This document shows, piece by piece, positions 56,198 through 64,000 of a stretch of DNA of 64,000 bases. The translations under genes and the position numbers were made by a program. The notes under the pieces were generated by a model. It made no database searches, had not been told where the DNA came from, and saw only the letters and a program-made list of their open reading frames with translations. The DNA is from BD1-7 clade bacterium (GTDB taxonomy: Bacteria; Pseudomonadota; Gammaproteobacteria; Pseudomonadales; DT-91): assembly GCA_902705865.1 (NCBI GenBank), contig CACSIO010000056.1, forward strand, positions 1 to 64,000. The letters run 5' to 3'. Each line of letters starts with the position of its first letter. The stretch's first letter is position 1.

Positions 56198-59014
56198 ATG
56201 AAATTTAAAAAACTATTATTAGCCAGCTCCATTTCTGCAGCTGTGCTGATGACAGGGTGTGGCAGCAGCGACAACAATGACAACGACAAAGGCGGATCTA
56301 CTGGCGGCGGCGACAACGAAGTTTGTGCTGAAGTTGGTAAACTTACAGGCGCTAACTTGACCGTAAACGGTGCTAGCGTGCCAGTTTGTGAGCTGAAAGG
56401 TGCGATCACTCAAGATGCTGAACTGACCACTGACTATGTATATGAGTTGGACGGTTACGTTACTGTTGGTGCTGGTAACGAAGAGTTGGCATCTGCTGCT
56501 GAAGTTCAAAGTGTTAAAGATAATGGCGTGACTCTGACCGTTAACGAAGGTGTTCATTTCCGTTCTTCAGGTCAAGGCACGTTGATTGTTACTCGTGGTT
56601 CTAAAATCATGGCTAACGGTACTGCTGATGCACCTATCGTGATGTCTTCTAAAGATGACGGTTATGACGGTCGTGGTGAGTGGGGCGGTCTGGTTATCCA
56701 AGGTTTCGCTAAAAATAACGTATGTGGCGTTGGTTCTACCAACCCTGTATGTAACGCAGCAGATGAAGCTGAAACGGGTCGTCACGGCGGCAACGACAAT
56801 GCTGACAACAGCGGTGAAGTTGAATATCTGATCATCACTGAAGGCGGCAACGTTGTACGTAATGACGAAGAAATCAACGGTTTGACTCTGCACTCTGTTG
56901 GCGCAGGCACCAAGCTAGAAAACATCATGGTTAACAACAACGTTGATGACGGTATCGAGTTCTTCGGTGGCGCAGCAAACGTTAAAAACCTGATCTTGAC
57001 CAACAACGGTGACGAGAGCATCGATTGGGACGACGGTTTCCAAGGTAACGTTCAGTTTGCTCTTGTTCGTCAAGCAATCTCTGACAGCGCTGACAAAGGC
57101 ATCGAAGCAGACAGCGAAGGCAATACAAACGCTCCTTTTGCTTACCCAACAATCGCAAACGTAACTTTCGAATTGGTTGACAGTAGCGAAGACCACAGCA
57201 AGCTATTCAGCTTCAAGAAAGGGACTGGTGCTAAGCTGATCAACGTTGCTGCTTTAGGCTACGACAAGTGCTTCAACTTTGAAGACGATGCTACTGGCAT
57301 GAACACTGGCGCTCCTCTGGTATTCGCAGGCGTTAAGTTCGACTGTGACGGTACTCTGGTATCTGCCAGCAAAGGTGCAACTCAGACTGATGCAAACGTA
57401 GGTCAGGACCTGGACGGAACTCCAGTAACTGCTGCTAGCTTGGTTGATACTTCAATTGCTCTTGATAGCGCTTATGCCCTAGTCTCTGGTGGTTCTAGTT
57501 CTGTAAGCCCTGAAGGTACAGAAGCTGTTTCTGAGCAGGTAGATGAATTCTTAATGGCAACTGACTACATTGGTGCTGTTGAGCCAGGTACTGCTGAAGC
57601 TAACGCATGGTGGAAATGGGCAGAAGCTGTAATTCCAGCGGCCTTCGGTTCTACACCTATTGATCCTGCTTTGTGTGTTGCAGGTACAGATACTGGGACA
57701 ACTCTGGAAGTTAACGGTGTTGCTAAGCCAGTTTGTGAATTGTCGGGCGCGATCACTGCAGACACTACTTTGTCTTCAGATTATGTATTCGAACTTGATG
57801 GTTACGTAACGGTTGGTACAGGTAACGAAGAGCTGAGTTCTGCTGCTGAAGTTCAAAGCGTAAAAAATAACGGTGTAACTTTGACTGTTGATGCGGGCAC
57901 ACACTTCCGTTCTTCTGGTCAGGGTACTCTGATCGTTACTCGTGGTTCTAAGATCATGGCTAACGGTACTGCTGCTGATCCTATCGTAATGTCTTCTAAA
58001 GATGACGGTTATGACGGTCGCGGTGAGTGGGGCGGTCTGGTTATCCAAGGCTTCGCTAAAAACAACGTATGTGGCGTTGGTTCAATCAACCCTGTATGTA
58101 ACGCAGCAGATGAAGCAGAGACCGGTCGTCACGGCGGCAACGACAACGCTGATAACAGTGGTGAAGTTGAGTTTTTGATCATTACTGAAGGCGGCAACAT
58201 TGTACGTAATGATGAAGAAATCAACGGTCTGACTCTGCACTCTGTAGGTTACGGCACTAAGTTGGAAAACATCATGGTTAACAACAACGTTGATGACGGT
58301 ATCGAGTTCTTCGGTGGCGCAGCAAACGTTAAAAACCTGATCTTGACCAATAACGGTGACGAGAGCATCGATTGGGATGACGGTTTCCAAGGTAACGTTC
58401 AATTTGCTCTGGTACGTCAAGCAATCTCTGACAGCGCTGATAAAGGCATCGAAGCAGACAGCGAAGGCAACGCTAACGCGCCATACGCTTACCCAACTAT
58501 TGCTAACGTAACTTTCGAGTTGGTTGACAGTAACGAAGACCACAGCAAGCTGTTCAGCTTCAAGAAAGGTTCTGGCGCTAAACTGATCAATGTTGCAGCT
58601 CTAAACTATGACTCTTGCTTCAAATTCGAGAACGACGCTACCGGTAACAACATGGGCGCGCCTCTAGTATTTGACGGTGTTAAGTTCGATTGTAGCGGTA
58701 CTCTTGTTGATTCCAGCAAAGGCGCTACCCAGACTGCTCTTAACGTAGGTCAGAACCTAGCAGGTAACACTGTATCTGCAGCTAGCCTGGTTGACACTAC
58801 TATCTCTTTAGACGACGCATTCGCGCTTTCAGCGGCGGCTGGTGCTAGCTCTGTTAGCCCAGAAGGCACTGAGACTGTAGATGATGCAGCGAACGACTTC
58901 TTGATGGCAACTGACTACATCGGTGCTGTTGAGCCAGGTACTGCTAAAGCTACTGCATGGTGGAAGTGGGCTGAGGACGTTATCCCAGCAGCATTTGAAT
59001 CTGCACAGCCATAA
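56198..59014 (+). CDS. Lipoprotein of two tandem 450-residue beta-helix-like modules
   Basis: A 938-residue exported lipoprotein with lipobox LMTGC (Cys21) and an Asp/Gly/Asn-rich linker. The rest consists of two near-identical modules: NGASVPVCELKGAITQDAEL starts the first and NGVAKPVCELSGAITADTTL the second. Each contains RSSGQGTLIVTRGSKIMANG, SSKDDGYDGRGEWGGLVIQG, a Cys pair, ENIMVNNNVDDGIEFFGGA and a closing WWKWAE. The strand periodicity and Asn/Asp ladders suggest a right-handed beta-helix. I do not recognise a catalytic site. It follows the TonB receptor gene, so a surface-exposed ligand-binding or substrate-capturing partner is a reasonable hypothesis. GAGGGGATGAG is a strong ribosome-binding site. 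Confidence 0.7.
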   Translation: MKFKKLLLASSISAAVLMTGCGSSDNNDNDKGGSTGGGDNEVCAEVGKLTGANLTVNGASVPVCELKGAITQDAELTTDYVYELDGYVTVGAGNEELASAAEVQSVKDNGVTLTVNEGVHFRSSGQGTLIVTRGSKIMANGTADAPIVMSSKDDGYDGRGEWGGLVIQGFAKNNVCGVGSTNPVCNAADEAETGRHGGNDNADNSGEVEYLIITEGGNVVRNDEEINGLTLHSVGAGTKLENIMVNNNVDDGIEFFGGAANVKNLILTNNGDESIDWDDGFQGNVQFALVRQAISDSADKGIEADSEGNTNAPFAYPTIANVTFELVDSSEDHSKLFSFKKGTGAKLINVAALGYDKCFNFEDDATGMNTGAPLVFAGVKFDCDGTLVSASKGATQTDANVGQDLDGTPVTAASLVDTSIALDSAYALVSGGSSSVSPEGTEAVSEQVDEFLMATDYIGAVEPGTAEANAWWKWAEAVIPAAFGSTPIDPALCVAGTDTGTTLEVNGVAKPVCELSGAITADTTLSSDYVFELDGYVTVGTGNEELSSAAEVQSVKNNGVTLTVDAGTHFRSSGQGTLIVTRGSKIMANGTAADPIVMSSKDDGYDGRGEWGGLVIQGFAKNNVCGVGSINPVCNAADEAETGRHGGNDNADNSGEVEFLIITEGGNIVRNDEEINGLTLHSVGYGTKLENIMVNNNVDDGIEFFGGAANVKNLILTNNGDESIDWDDGFQGNVQFALVRQAISDSADKGIEADSEGNANAPYAYPTIANVTFELVDSNEDHSKLFSFKKGSGAKLINVAALNYDSCFKFENDATGNNMGAPLVFDGVKFDCSGTLVDSSKGATQTALNVGQNLAGNTVSAASLVDTTISLDDAFALSAAAGASSVSPEGTETVDDAANDFLMATDYIGAVEPGTAKATAWWKWAEDVIPAAFESAQP
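56366..57712 (+). repeat. Module 1 of a 1.35-kb in-frame tandem duplication
   Basis: This segment and 57713-58993 align with a constant offset of 1347 bases, rising to 1350 after one added codon near the end. Long blocks are identical or nearly so at the DNA level, for example 56641-56760 against 57988-58107. Such similarity implies recent duplication or gene conversion. Confidence 0.9.
57713..58993 (+). repeat. Module 2 of the 1.35-kb tandem duplication
   Basis: Second copy, matching module 1 with a 1347-1350-base offset. It ends with WWKWAEDVIPAAFESAQP at the stop codon, without the short inter-module linker (DPALCVAGTDTGTTLEV). Confidence 0.9.
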
Positions 59015-59040
59015 CTTGATAGCTACATTTATCAAGATGT

Positions 59041-59072
59041 AAAAAAGCCGGCTTTTTAGCCGGCTTTTTTTG
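59041..59072 (+). terminator. Rho-independent terminator after the duplicated lipoprotein
   Basis: AAAAAGCCGGCT, loop TTTT, AGCCGGCTTTTTTT is a strong hairpin with A and T runs on both sides, 27 bases after the stop. Confidence 0.9.
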
Positions 59073-59265
59073 TTTTCTTCTTTCCCTTTCCCGATTTAAT
59101 GAAACCCTGCCTGTTTGCTCATGTGAGACACCTTTTCTTTTTCTGCCGTAAAGGGCGCTTAGTCAATATGAGCGGCTCGATTGTGATTTATTTGATAACA
59201 ATACCTGCTTTAATACCGCGTAGTTTTGGATAGAATATTTAATAAACTCTGCTCGTGATAACGCT

Positions 59266-59838
59266 ATGAAAAAACAAATTGGTCCTTGGACACGCCTCAC
59301 ATCAGATCTGAAGTACGAAAACCCCTGGATACAAGTATTCCATGAAGGTGTCATCACCCCGGGTAATACCGAAGGTATCTACGGGCGTGTACATTTTAAA
59401 GGCACTGCCGTTGGCATTGTGCCGGTTGATAATGAGGGCAACACTTGGCTAGTCGGGCAATACCGCTATACCTTGGATGAATACTCGTGGGAGATTCCCA
59501 TGGGTGGTTGCCCACATGGAGAAGAACCTATCGATACGGCGCACCGGGAGCTTTCGGAAGAAACCGGTTTGACCGCCAATATCATGATCGAAATTCAGAA
59601 GCTGCATACATCGAATTCCATCACTGATGAAGCGGGTTACGTGTTTTTAGCGACGGATCTCACTGAAGGCGATATGCAGCTGGAGGCGACCGAAGACATT
59701 ACAGTCAAAAAGCTGCCACTTGATGATGCTATCGAGTGGGCCATGAGTGGTCGTATCACTGATGCCGTTAGTGTTGCTGCACTGTTGAAGATTGCTGTGT
59801 TACGCAAGAATGATGAGTTTTGGCCACAGGTACCTTAA
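59266..59838 (+). CDS. Nudix hydrolase
   Basis: A 190-residue cytosolic hydrolase. The 23-residue Nudix box (G-x5-E-x7-R-E-L-x-E-E-x-G-L) is perfect at residues Gly80-Leu102, including REL and SEETGL. It hydrolyses a nucleoside diphosphate linked to another group. The N-terminal YENPWIQVFHEGVITPG and WEIPMGG are like the ADP-ribose pyrophosphatase branch, but the exact substrate is uncertain. The ribosome-binding site is weak. It is monocistronic. Confidence 0.9.
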   Translation: MKKQIGPWTRLTSDLKYENPWIQVFHEGVITPGNTEGIYGRVHFKGTAVGIVPVDNEGNTWLVGQYRYTLDEYSWEIPMGGCPHGEEPIDTAHRELSEETGLTANIMIEIQKLHTSNSITDEAGYVFLATDLTEGDMQLEATEDITVKKLPLDDAIEWAMSGRITDAVSVAALLKIAVLRKNDEFWPQVP

Positions 59839-59918
59839 TGTGGCCCTTAATAATTGCTGCTTGGATTGTGAGTGAGCAGCGATGACGAGCGGGAATGTAG
59901 ATCGGGGTTGATCGGCTA

Positions 59919-60683
59919 TCAAAATAGCCCGAAGGTTAAAGTGATACCGATCAGCAGACACAGAGCTTCGTAGGCACGCTTGATCACTCGGTTATTTTTC
60001 AACGACATAAAATGGGCACCAACATAGCCGCCTACAAATGAGCCGATTAACAACAGCCCGAGCCATTCCCATTTAATTGGTGCACCGGCTTGCCAAACTG
60101 TAACTGCACCTATGCTGTTCCAAAATAACCCGACGCTGATCATGGCGTTGGTCACGGCTTTTTTGTAGTCGAAGCCAAACCACTTGATCAAAAATATCGT
60201 CACAAACAGACCGGTGCCAGCGGTCAGTGATCCATTCAAAAAACCGATGAAACACAAACCTACCGCTCCGATGGTATAGCCGCGGGCGCTACGATTTTTG
60301 GGGGTGTGATGTATTCCCAAACCCGGCGCCTGAATGGAATAAATACCCAAGCCGACGATTAAAATACCGAGCAAGGTTTTGGCGATATCGTCGGGTACAT
60401 TGACGATCACGCGGGCGCCGAGAATTACGCCGAGGGTTCCGCAGGCGATCACATACAGTAATTCGTTGAGTTTGAGTTCACCACTTTTCAGATGTCGCGA
60501 TGTTGCTCCGAGACCAAGTGCGACGGTGGCGATTTTATGAGTACCCAAGGCAATGGAAAAAGGCAGGCCGAGTAGGAGTAATAGCGGCATTTGCACTAAA
60601 CCAGCGCCACCTCCGGCAAATGCTGCCAGTGCATTCGCAAAAATCGAACCCACCAACAATGCCAGCGCATGAAAGATATCCAC
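59919..60683 (-). CDS. TauE/SafE family sulfite exporter-like permease
   Basis: A 254-residue inner-membrane protein with about eight hydrophobic segments. The N-terminal repeat (ANALAAFAGGGAGLVQMPLLLLLGLPFSIALGTHK) and the C-terminal one (GFLNGSLTAGTGLFVTIFLIKWFGFDYKKAVTNAM) are the hallmark repeats of the TauE/SafE (DUF81) family of anion/sulfonate exporters. The substrate is unknown. It is leftward, 98 bases downstream of the Tat-aminotransferase gene on the same strand. Confidence 0.88.
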   Translation of the reverse strand: MDIFHALALLVGSIFANALAAFAGGGAGLVQMPLLLLLGLPFSIALGTHKIATVALGLGATSRHLKSGELKLNELLYVIACGTLGVILGARVIVNVPDDIAKTLLGILIVGLGIYSIQAPGLGIHHTPKNRSARGYTIGAVGLCFIGFLNGSLTAGTGLFVTIFLIKWFGFDYKKAVTNAMISVGLFWNSIGAVTVWQAGAPIKWEWLGLLLIGSFVGGYVGAHFMSLKNNRVIKRAYEALCLLIGITLTFGLF

Positions 60684-60781
60684 AGCAATAATAACCCGAA
60701 TAAAAGTGGGGTATTATGCGTAAACGGCGATTAATTGAAAGTAACAATTCGTAGTGCAGGTAGCCTACAAATAAATCCGAA

Positions 60782-61966
60782 TTACACACCCATCACTTCT
60801 TCAAAGTGGCGGTAGAAGCGTGCCATATCGTCATCTGAGCCGACCGATACCCGCAAATACCCCGGGCGCTGCCAATAGCTTTGCCCGTCTTTGATAAACA
60901 CGCCGCGGCGCCGGAGCGTTTCAACCGCAGCGGTGTTGTTACGCCCGGTTTTTACCCACACAAAGCTGGTGTGGCTGGGTATCGGCGTGAAGCCATAATC
61001 GCTAAAGCGTTGTTGCATAACGGCCTTGGTCTTGTTGCCGTGATGAATTGACGCCTGAATAAAAGCGTTGTCATCCAGAGCTGCGGATGCTGCCGCCATC
61101 GAAACAAGATTCTGAAACCCCATGCCGTCGGTTCGTCGATTCAGTTGTTGAAGCAGTGGCACCGGCCCAATGGCATATCCTACGCGTAAACCCGCCAAAC
61201 CATAGACTTTGGAAAACGTTTTAAACACTAACAAGTTTGGGCGTTTTAGTGATTCGGGGATGAGAGAAACCGTTGCACCGGGGTCGGCGAGTTCCATGTA
61301 GGCTTCATCGACAATGATGATAACGTTTTCCGGTGTTTCATTGATTAACCGCATTAAGTCAGCTTTGGCAGTGACTGTGCCTGTTGGATTCGTTGGGTTC
61401 ACTAAATAGATAAACCGCGTATTTTTGTTGGTGGCGGCGAGAATGGCTGGAATGTTGTTTTGGTATTGGTCATTCACAGGAACCTGCGTGCGTTTCATAC
61501 CGGGGTGGTGTTCTGTGATTGTTCTTCCCAGTTGATTGTAGGTTGGGAAGCTCTCGATATAGTTACCGCCATTGTCACCGAATGCCATGGCTGCAGCATT
61601 CAATAGCTGTGTGCAGCCGTTGCCAATTAATACCGGATTGTGAGTAAAGGCGTCGTACTTTGCGAAGTATTGCTTCGGGTCCTCATAGCTTTGAAACGGC
61701 AAGTTATGATGCTGGTGCAGTTTTTCTTGCAGTGCCAGCGCTTTATGGTCACCGTAACGATATGCCTGATTGCTGGAATCCGACAACGCTTGCATGGCCT
61801 TCGGGCTGGCCCCTAGCGGATTCAGATTAGACGCAAGCCAAATGGTATCTTCAATCGCAATACCTGTTGTCTGGCGGGCGTGTTCCATCGCCATCAATTC
61901 TTGACCCATATAAACGGATAGTGCGCCTGCACTGGCAGAGCGCAAAAATGATCGTCGATTTAACAT
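60782..61966 (-). CDS. Tat-exported aminotransferase, HisC-like
   Basis: A 394-residue fold-type I aminotransferase. The PLP lysine is Lys253 in FKTFSKVYGLAGLRVGYAIG, with NPTNPTG and VDEAYMEL (Asp220) as cofactor contacts. It resembles histidinol-phosphate aminotransferase but carries a twin-arginine signal at the N terminus (MLNRRSFLRSASAGALSVYMG), so it should be folded with its cofactor and exported to the periplasm. A periplasmic role excludes routine histidine biosynthesis. The true substrate is unknown. Confidence 0.85.
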   Translation of the reverse strand: MLNRRSFLRSASAGALSVYMGQELMAMEHARQTTGIAIEDTIWLASNLNPLGASPKAMQALSDSSNQAYRYGDHKALALQEKLHQHHNLPFQSYEDPKQYFAKYDAFTHNPVLIGNGCTQLLNAAAMAFGDNGGNYIESFPTYNQLGRTITEHHPGMKRTQVPVNDQYQNNIPAILAATNKNTRFIYLVNPTNPTGTVTAKADLMRLINETPENVIIIVDEAYMELADPGATVSLIPESLKRPNLLVFKTFSKVYGLAGLRVGYAIGPVPLLQQLNRRTDGMGFQNLVSMAAASAALDDNAFIQASIHHGNKTKAVMQQRFSDYGFTPIPSHTSFVWVKTGRNNTAAVETLRRRGVFIKDGQSYWQRPGYLRVSVGSDDDMARFYRHFEEVMGV

Positions 61967-62163
61967 GGCAACATCCTTGTTGTTTGTAGCAGCCGAATTT
62001 TTATAAATTTGTGTCTGTGTTTATTGGTGGGGTAAGTGTTAGCTCAACGAACGTTCTGACCCGCATCATAAGGTTTTTACTGAAAAGTTATCGAATTTTG
62101 CCTCGTCAGTACTGTGCCGCCTACGTTTTTAGAGGTTCTCTTATACCTATGAATGTCGAACAT

Positions 62164-63432
62164 TCAAAAACACCAAATACCCATGCGTCTGCGCATGATT
62201 AAGATAATTGCCAGGCCGCTGAAAATAAGGGCGGCGGTTGTTCCAACAGCGGCTCCTACAATGTGCATACGTGGGATCAGTAAAACGTTAAGTGTTGCGT
62301 TCATGGCGACGGCGGCGATAAGTACGCCGATCAAGACCCGCTCGTTACCAGAGTATTTGAGCCAACTGAAAGGCAGAGCACTGAGGGTGACAAATGTGTA
62401 GCCGATCAATAGAACTAGCAGTGATGAATGTGCAGCTTTGGAGTCTTCGCCGAATAACGACAGTAGAGGATGTGAGAAAATCGCAATGCCAGCGGCCATC
62501 GGAATACAAATAATGAGTAACAACTTGATACCCCGACGGTTGAGCGCTTTAACCGCGGCCTGGCCTTGATTGGCGACTTGCGGCATTAGCGGTGTCAGCA
62601 TATTTAAAACGATATATGTAGCGACATTCAACAATGCGACGGTTGTTGATGCAGCGGCAAAATAGCCGACACAGTTTTCATGTTTGTCGATGCCCTCAAT
62701 CATAAAAATATCGATTTGAAATAACAGTATCTGTAGGGTTGAGATCATCATCATCGGAATCGACACAGATAACCAATTTCGCGGGCGTCGTTGAGTCGGG
62801 TTGGGTTTCATCGGCATGATGCCGGTTTTTTGAGTGCGTAAAAATTTGATGACGAGGGCTAAGAAAATGCCAGCGGCGAAGATACCGATGGCCACTTCTT
62901 CCGTCAGAATGCTGCTATCAATCACAGAGAGGATGCCGATAGCGATCAAACAAAACAGCGGTGTGCCGACTTCCCAGGGAATCGTGGCATAACCGATTTG
63001 CTGGCGGGCCTGCAAAATGCAGGAAAGCATGTACGCGCCGGCTGAAATGGGTAATACCAGAATGCCCCAGAATAAGGGGTGGTGCTCCATCGGTTCTGCA
63101 ACGGCGTAATAGATAGCGACACCGATTAGTAGCAGTAGCGAGCTGGCAATCGCGAGCAGGCTATAGATGCGGAAAAACTCCCAAGCTCGAGATTTTGCCT
63201 CGTCATCGCTACCGGTTAAAAACCGAAAACTGGCAGAGCCACCGCCCATCAAAACGAGCAAGGTGCCGAGCTCAATCACCGCCTCGGCGATTTTGAAATC
63301 ACCGTATTCTGCAGGTTCGAGAATCCGGGCAAGTACGACGTTCAAGCCAAAGGTCAATAAATACCCGGCGACCATGGCAAAGATCAAAAGCGCTACGGCG
63401 CGCTTCATGTAGGCATCGAGTTCGGTATCCAT
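62164..63432 (-). CDS. Polysaccharide/oligosaccharide flippase (MATE-like, Wzx type)
   Basis: A 422-residue membrane protein with about 12-14 hydrophobic segments. The opening MDTELDAYMKRAVALLIFAMVAGYLLTFGLNVVLARIL and the early EYGDFKIAEAVIELGTLLVLMGG fit the MurJ/Wzx-like polysaccharide transporter superfamily. It flips a lipid-linked sugar across the inner membrane. No glycosyltransferase genes are in the window, so its pathway is unclear. The start at 63432 (ATG) is used; a GTG two codons earlier at 63438 is possible. Confidence 0.85.
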   Translation of the reverse strand: MDTELDAYMKRAVALLIFAMVAGYLLTFGLNVVLARILEPAEYGDFKIAEAVIELGTLLVLMGGGSASFRFLTGSDDEAKSRAWEFFRIYSLLAIASSLLLLIGVAIYYAVAEPMEHHPLFWGILVLPISAGAYMLSCILQARQQIGYATIPWEVGTPLFCLIAIGILSVIDSSILTEEVAIGIFAAGIFLALVIKFLRTQKTGIMPMKPNPTQRRPRNWLSVSIPMMMISTLQILLFQIDIFMIEGIDKHENCVGYFAAASTTVALLNVATYIVLNMLTPLMPQVANQGQAAVKALNRRGIKLLLIICIPMAAGIAIFSHPLLSLFGEDSKAAHSSLLVLLIGYTFVTLSALPFSWLKYSGNERVLIGVLIAAVAMNATLNVLLIPRMHIVGAAVGTTAALIFSGLAIILIMRRRMGIWCF

Positions 63433-63566
63433 ACTCACGGTGTCTTTTTATGGGACGTCTATTAACCATAGAGAGCAGTGCGGGATTTTCCATATCGCTC
63501 GTCTGCTAATGTTCGAACTCCGTCAGCTCGGGTAGAATGAATACAAACCGTGAAAGAGAGTTTTTT

Positions 63567-64000
63567 GTGTCTGACCAAGTGCCTGCAGCAACCCGACGTG
63601 AGCGTCGCAAACAGGAATACCGGCAACGGATTCTGGATGCGGCCATAGAAGTCTTTGAATCTATTGGCTGTGAAGCGGCGACACTGGAGTCGATTTGTGA
63701 AGCTGCAGATGTATCCCGCCCCACGTTTTATAAGTACTTTGACGGTAAACCTGCGTTAATTCGCGCATTGGCCGAACAACTCTGGTTGAATGTCGCTCAG
63801 CAGTTTGATTCAGAGTTTGATCACACCAACGAAACGATCGACGACTATCTGGCGCATTTTTTCACGATTGTGCGGCTCGAATTCAGCAAATACAGCCGTT
63901 TGGAGCGAGAGCTTATTCGCTACAGCATGACCCAATCGACGGGTGATGATCACAGCATCAACCTGCTTAAAACCCTCACGCAGATGTTTTCTGGCGCCTA
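63567..64000 (+). CDS. TetR family transcriptional regulator (partial, cut by window end)
   Basis: The visible 144 residues start SDQVPAATRRERRKQEYRQR and contain the TetR-type helix-turn-helix (ILDAAIEVFESIGCEAATLE, then EAADVSRPTFYKYFDGKPAL). The C-terminal ligand domain is truncated at the window edge. The GTG start at 63567 has GAAAGAGAG upstream; an in-frame ATG at 63537 adds ten residues and is an alternative. It is divergent from the flippase across a short gap, so it may control that gene. Confidence 0.85.
   Translation, partial: MSDQVPAATRRERRKQEYRQRILDAAIEVFESIGCEAATLESICEAADVSRPTFYKYFDGKPALIRALAEQLWLNVAQQFDSEFDHTNETIDDYLAHFFTIVRLEFSKYSRLERELIRYSMTQSTGDDHSINLLKTLTQMFSGA

Overview
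The window looks like a chromosomal segment of a Gram-negative, probably marine gammaproteobacterium. The signs are two TonB-dependent receptors, several lipobox lipoproteins, a full type VI secretion system (T6SS), a NhaD sodium/proton antiporter, a monomeric NADP-isocitrate dehydrogenase and a type II NADH dehydrogenase. No rRNA, tRNA, CRISPR array, transposase or phage module was seen. The species cannot be named from the sequence.

Layout. (1) 1-4311 (+): a tight four-gene operon of a thiamine-diphosphate enzyme, a START-like (SRPBCC) protein, a ketoacyl synthase III with an altered catalytic triad, and a second SRPBCC protein. A Fur-like box and a long palindrome lie upstream. This reads as a small biosynthetic locus of unknown product. 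(2) 4325-9257 (-): a lipid A type acyltransferase with an extra C-terminal domain; a ParD-like ribbon-helix-helix protein overlapping a methionine aminopeptidase; monomeric isocitrate dehydrogenase. (3) 10073-17779 (+): NhaD, then a Fur-box-preceded iron/metal locus (DUF4856 lipoprotein, imelysin lipoprotein, FecA-like receptor, di-iron membrane hydroxylase). (4) 17953-24594: SpoIIAA-like protein, alpha/beta hydrolase, cytochrome P450 with an elaborate upstream region, SDR, type II NADH dehydrogenase, cupin, EF-hand protein.

(5) 24733-49288: a T6SS locus holding all 13 core genes in four alternating blocks. They are tssJ-K-L-M plus a degenerate ketosynthase (-); tssA-B-C, two hcp and tssE (+); an unknown gene, clpV, DUF6484, a DUF4150 PAAR-like protein, a TIGR02270-like protein and DUF2169 (-); tssF-G and vgrG (+). 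No protein carries an obvious toxin domain. (6) 49348-52200 (-): gcvP. (7) 52977-59014 (+): a large TonB-dependent receptor with a carboxypeptidase-regulatory-like N-terminal domain, preceded by a Pho-box-like promoter, then a lipoprotein made of two nearly identical 450-residue modules. (8) 59266-64000: Nudix hydrolase, TauE/SafE transporter, a Tat-exported HisC-like aminotransferase, a polysaccharide flippase and a TetR regulator cut by the window end.

The strongest candidates for undescribed biology are the operon at 258-4311, the T6SS accessory set (degenerate ketosynthase, unknown 236-residue protein, repeat-tailed DUF2169), and the receptor plus duplicated lipoprotein pair.
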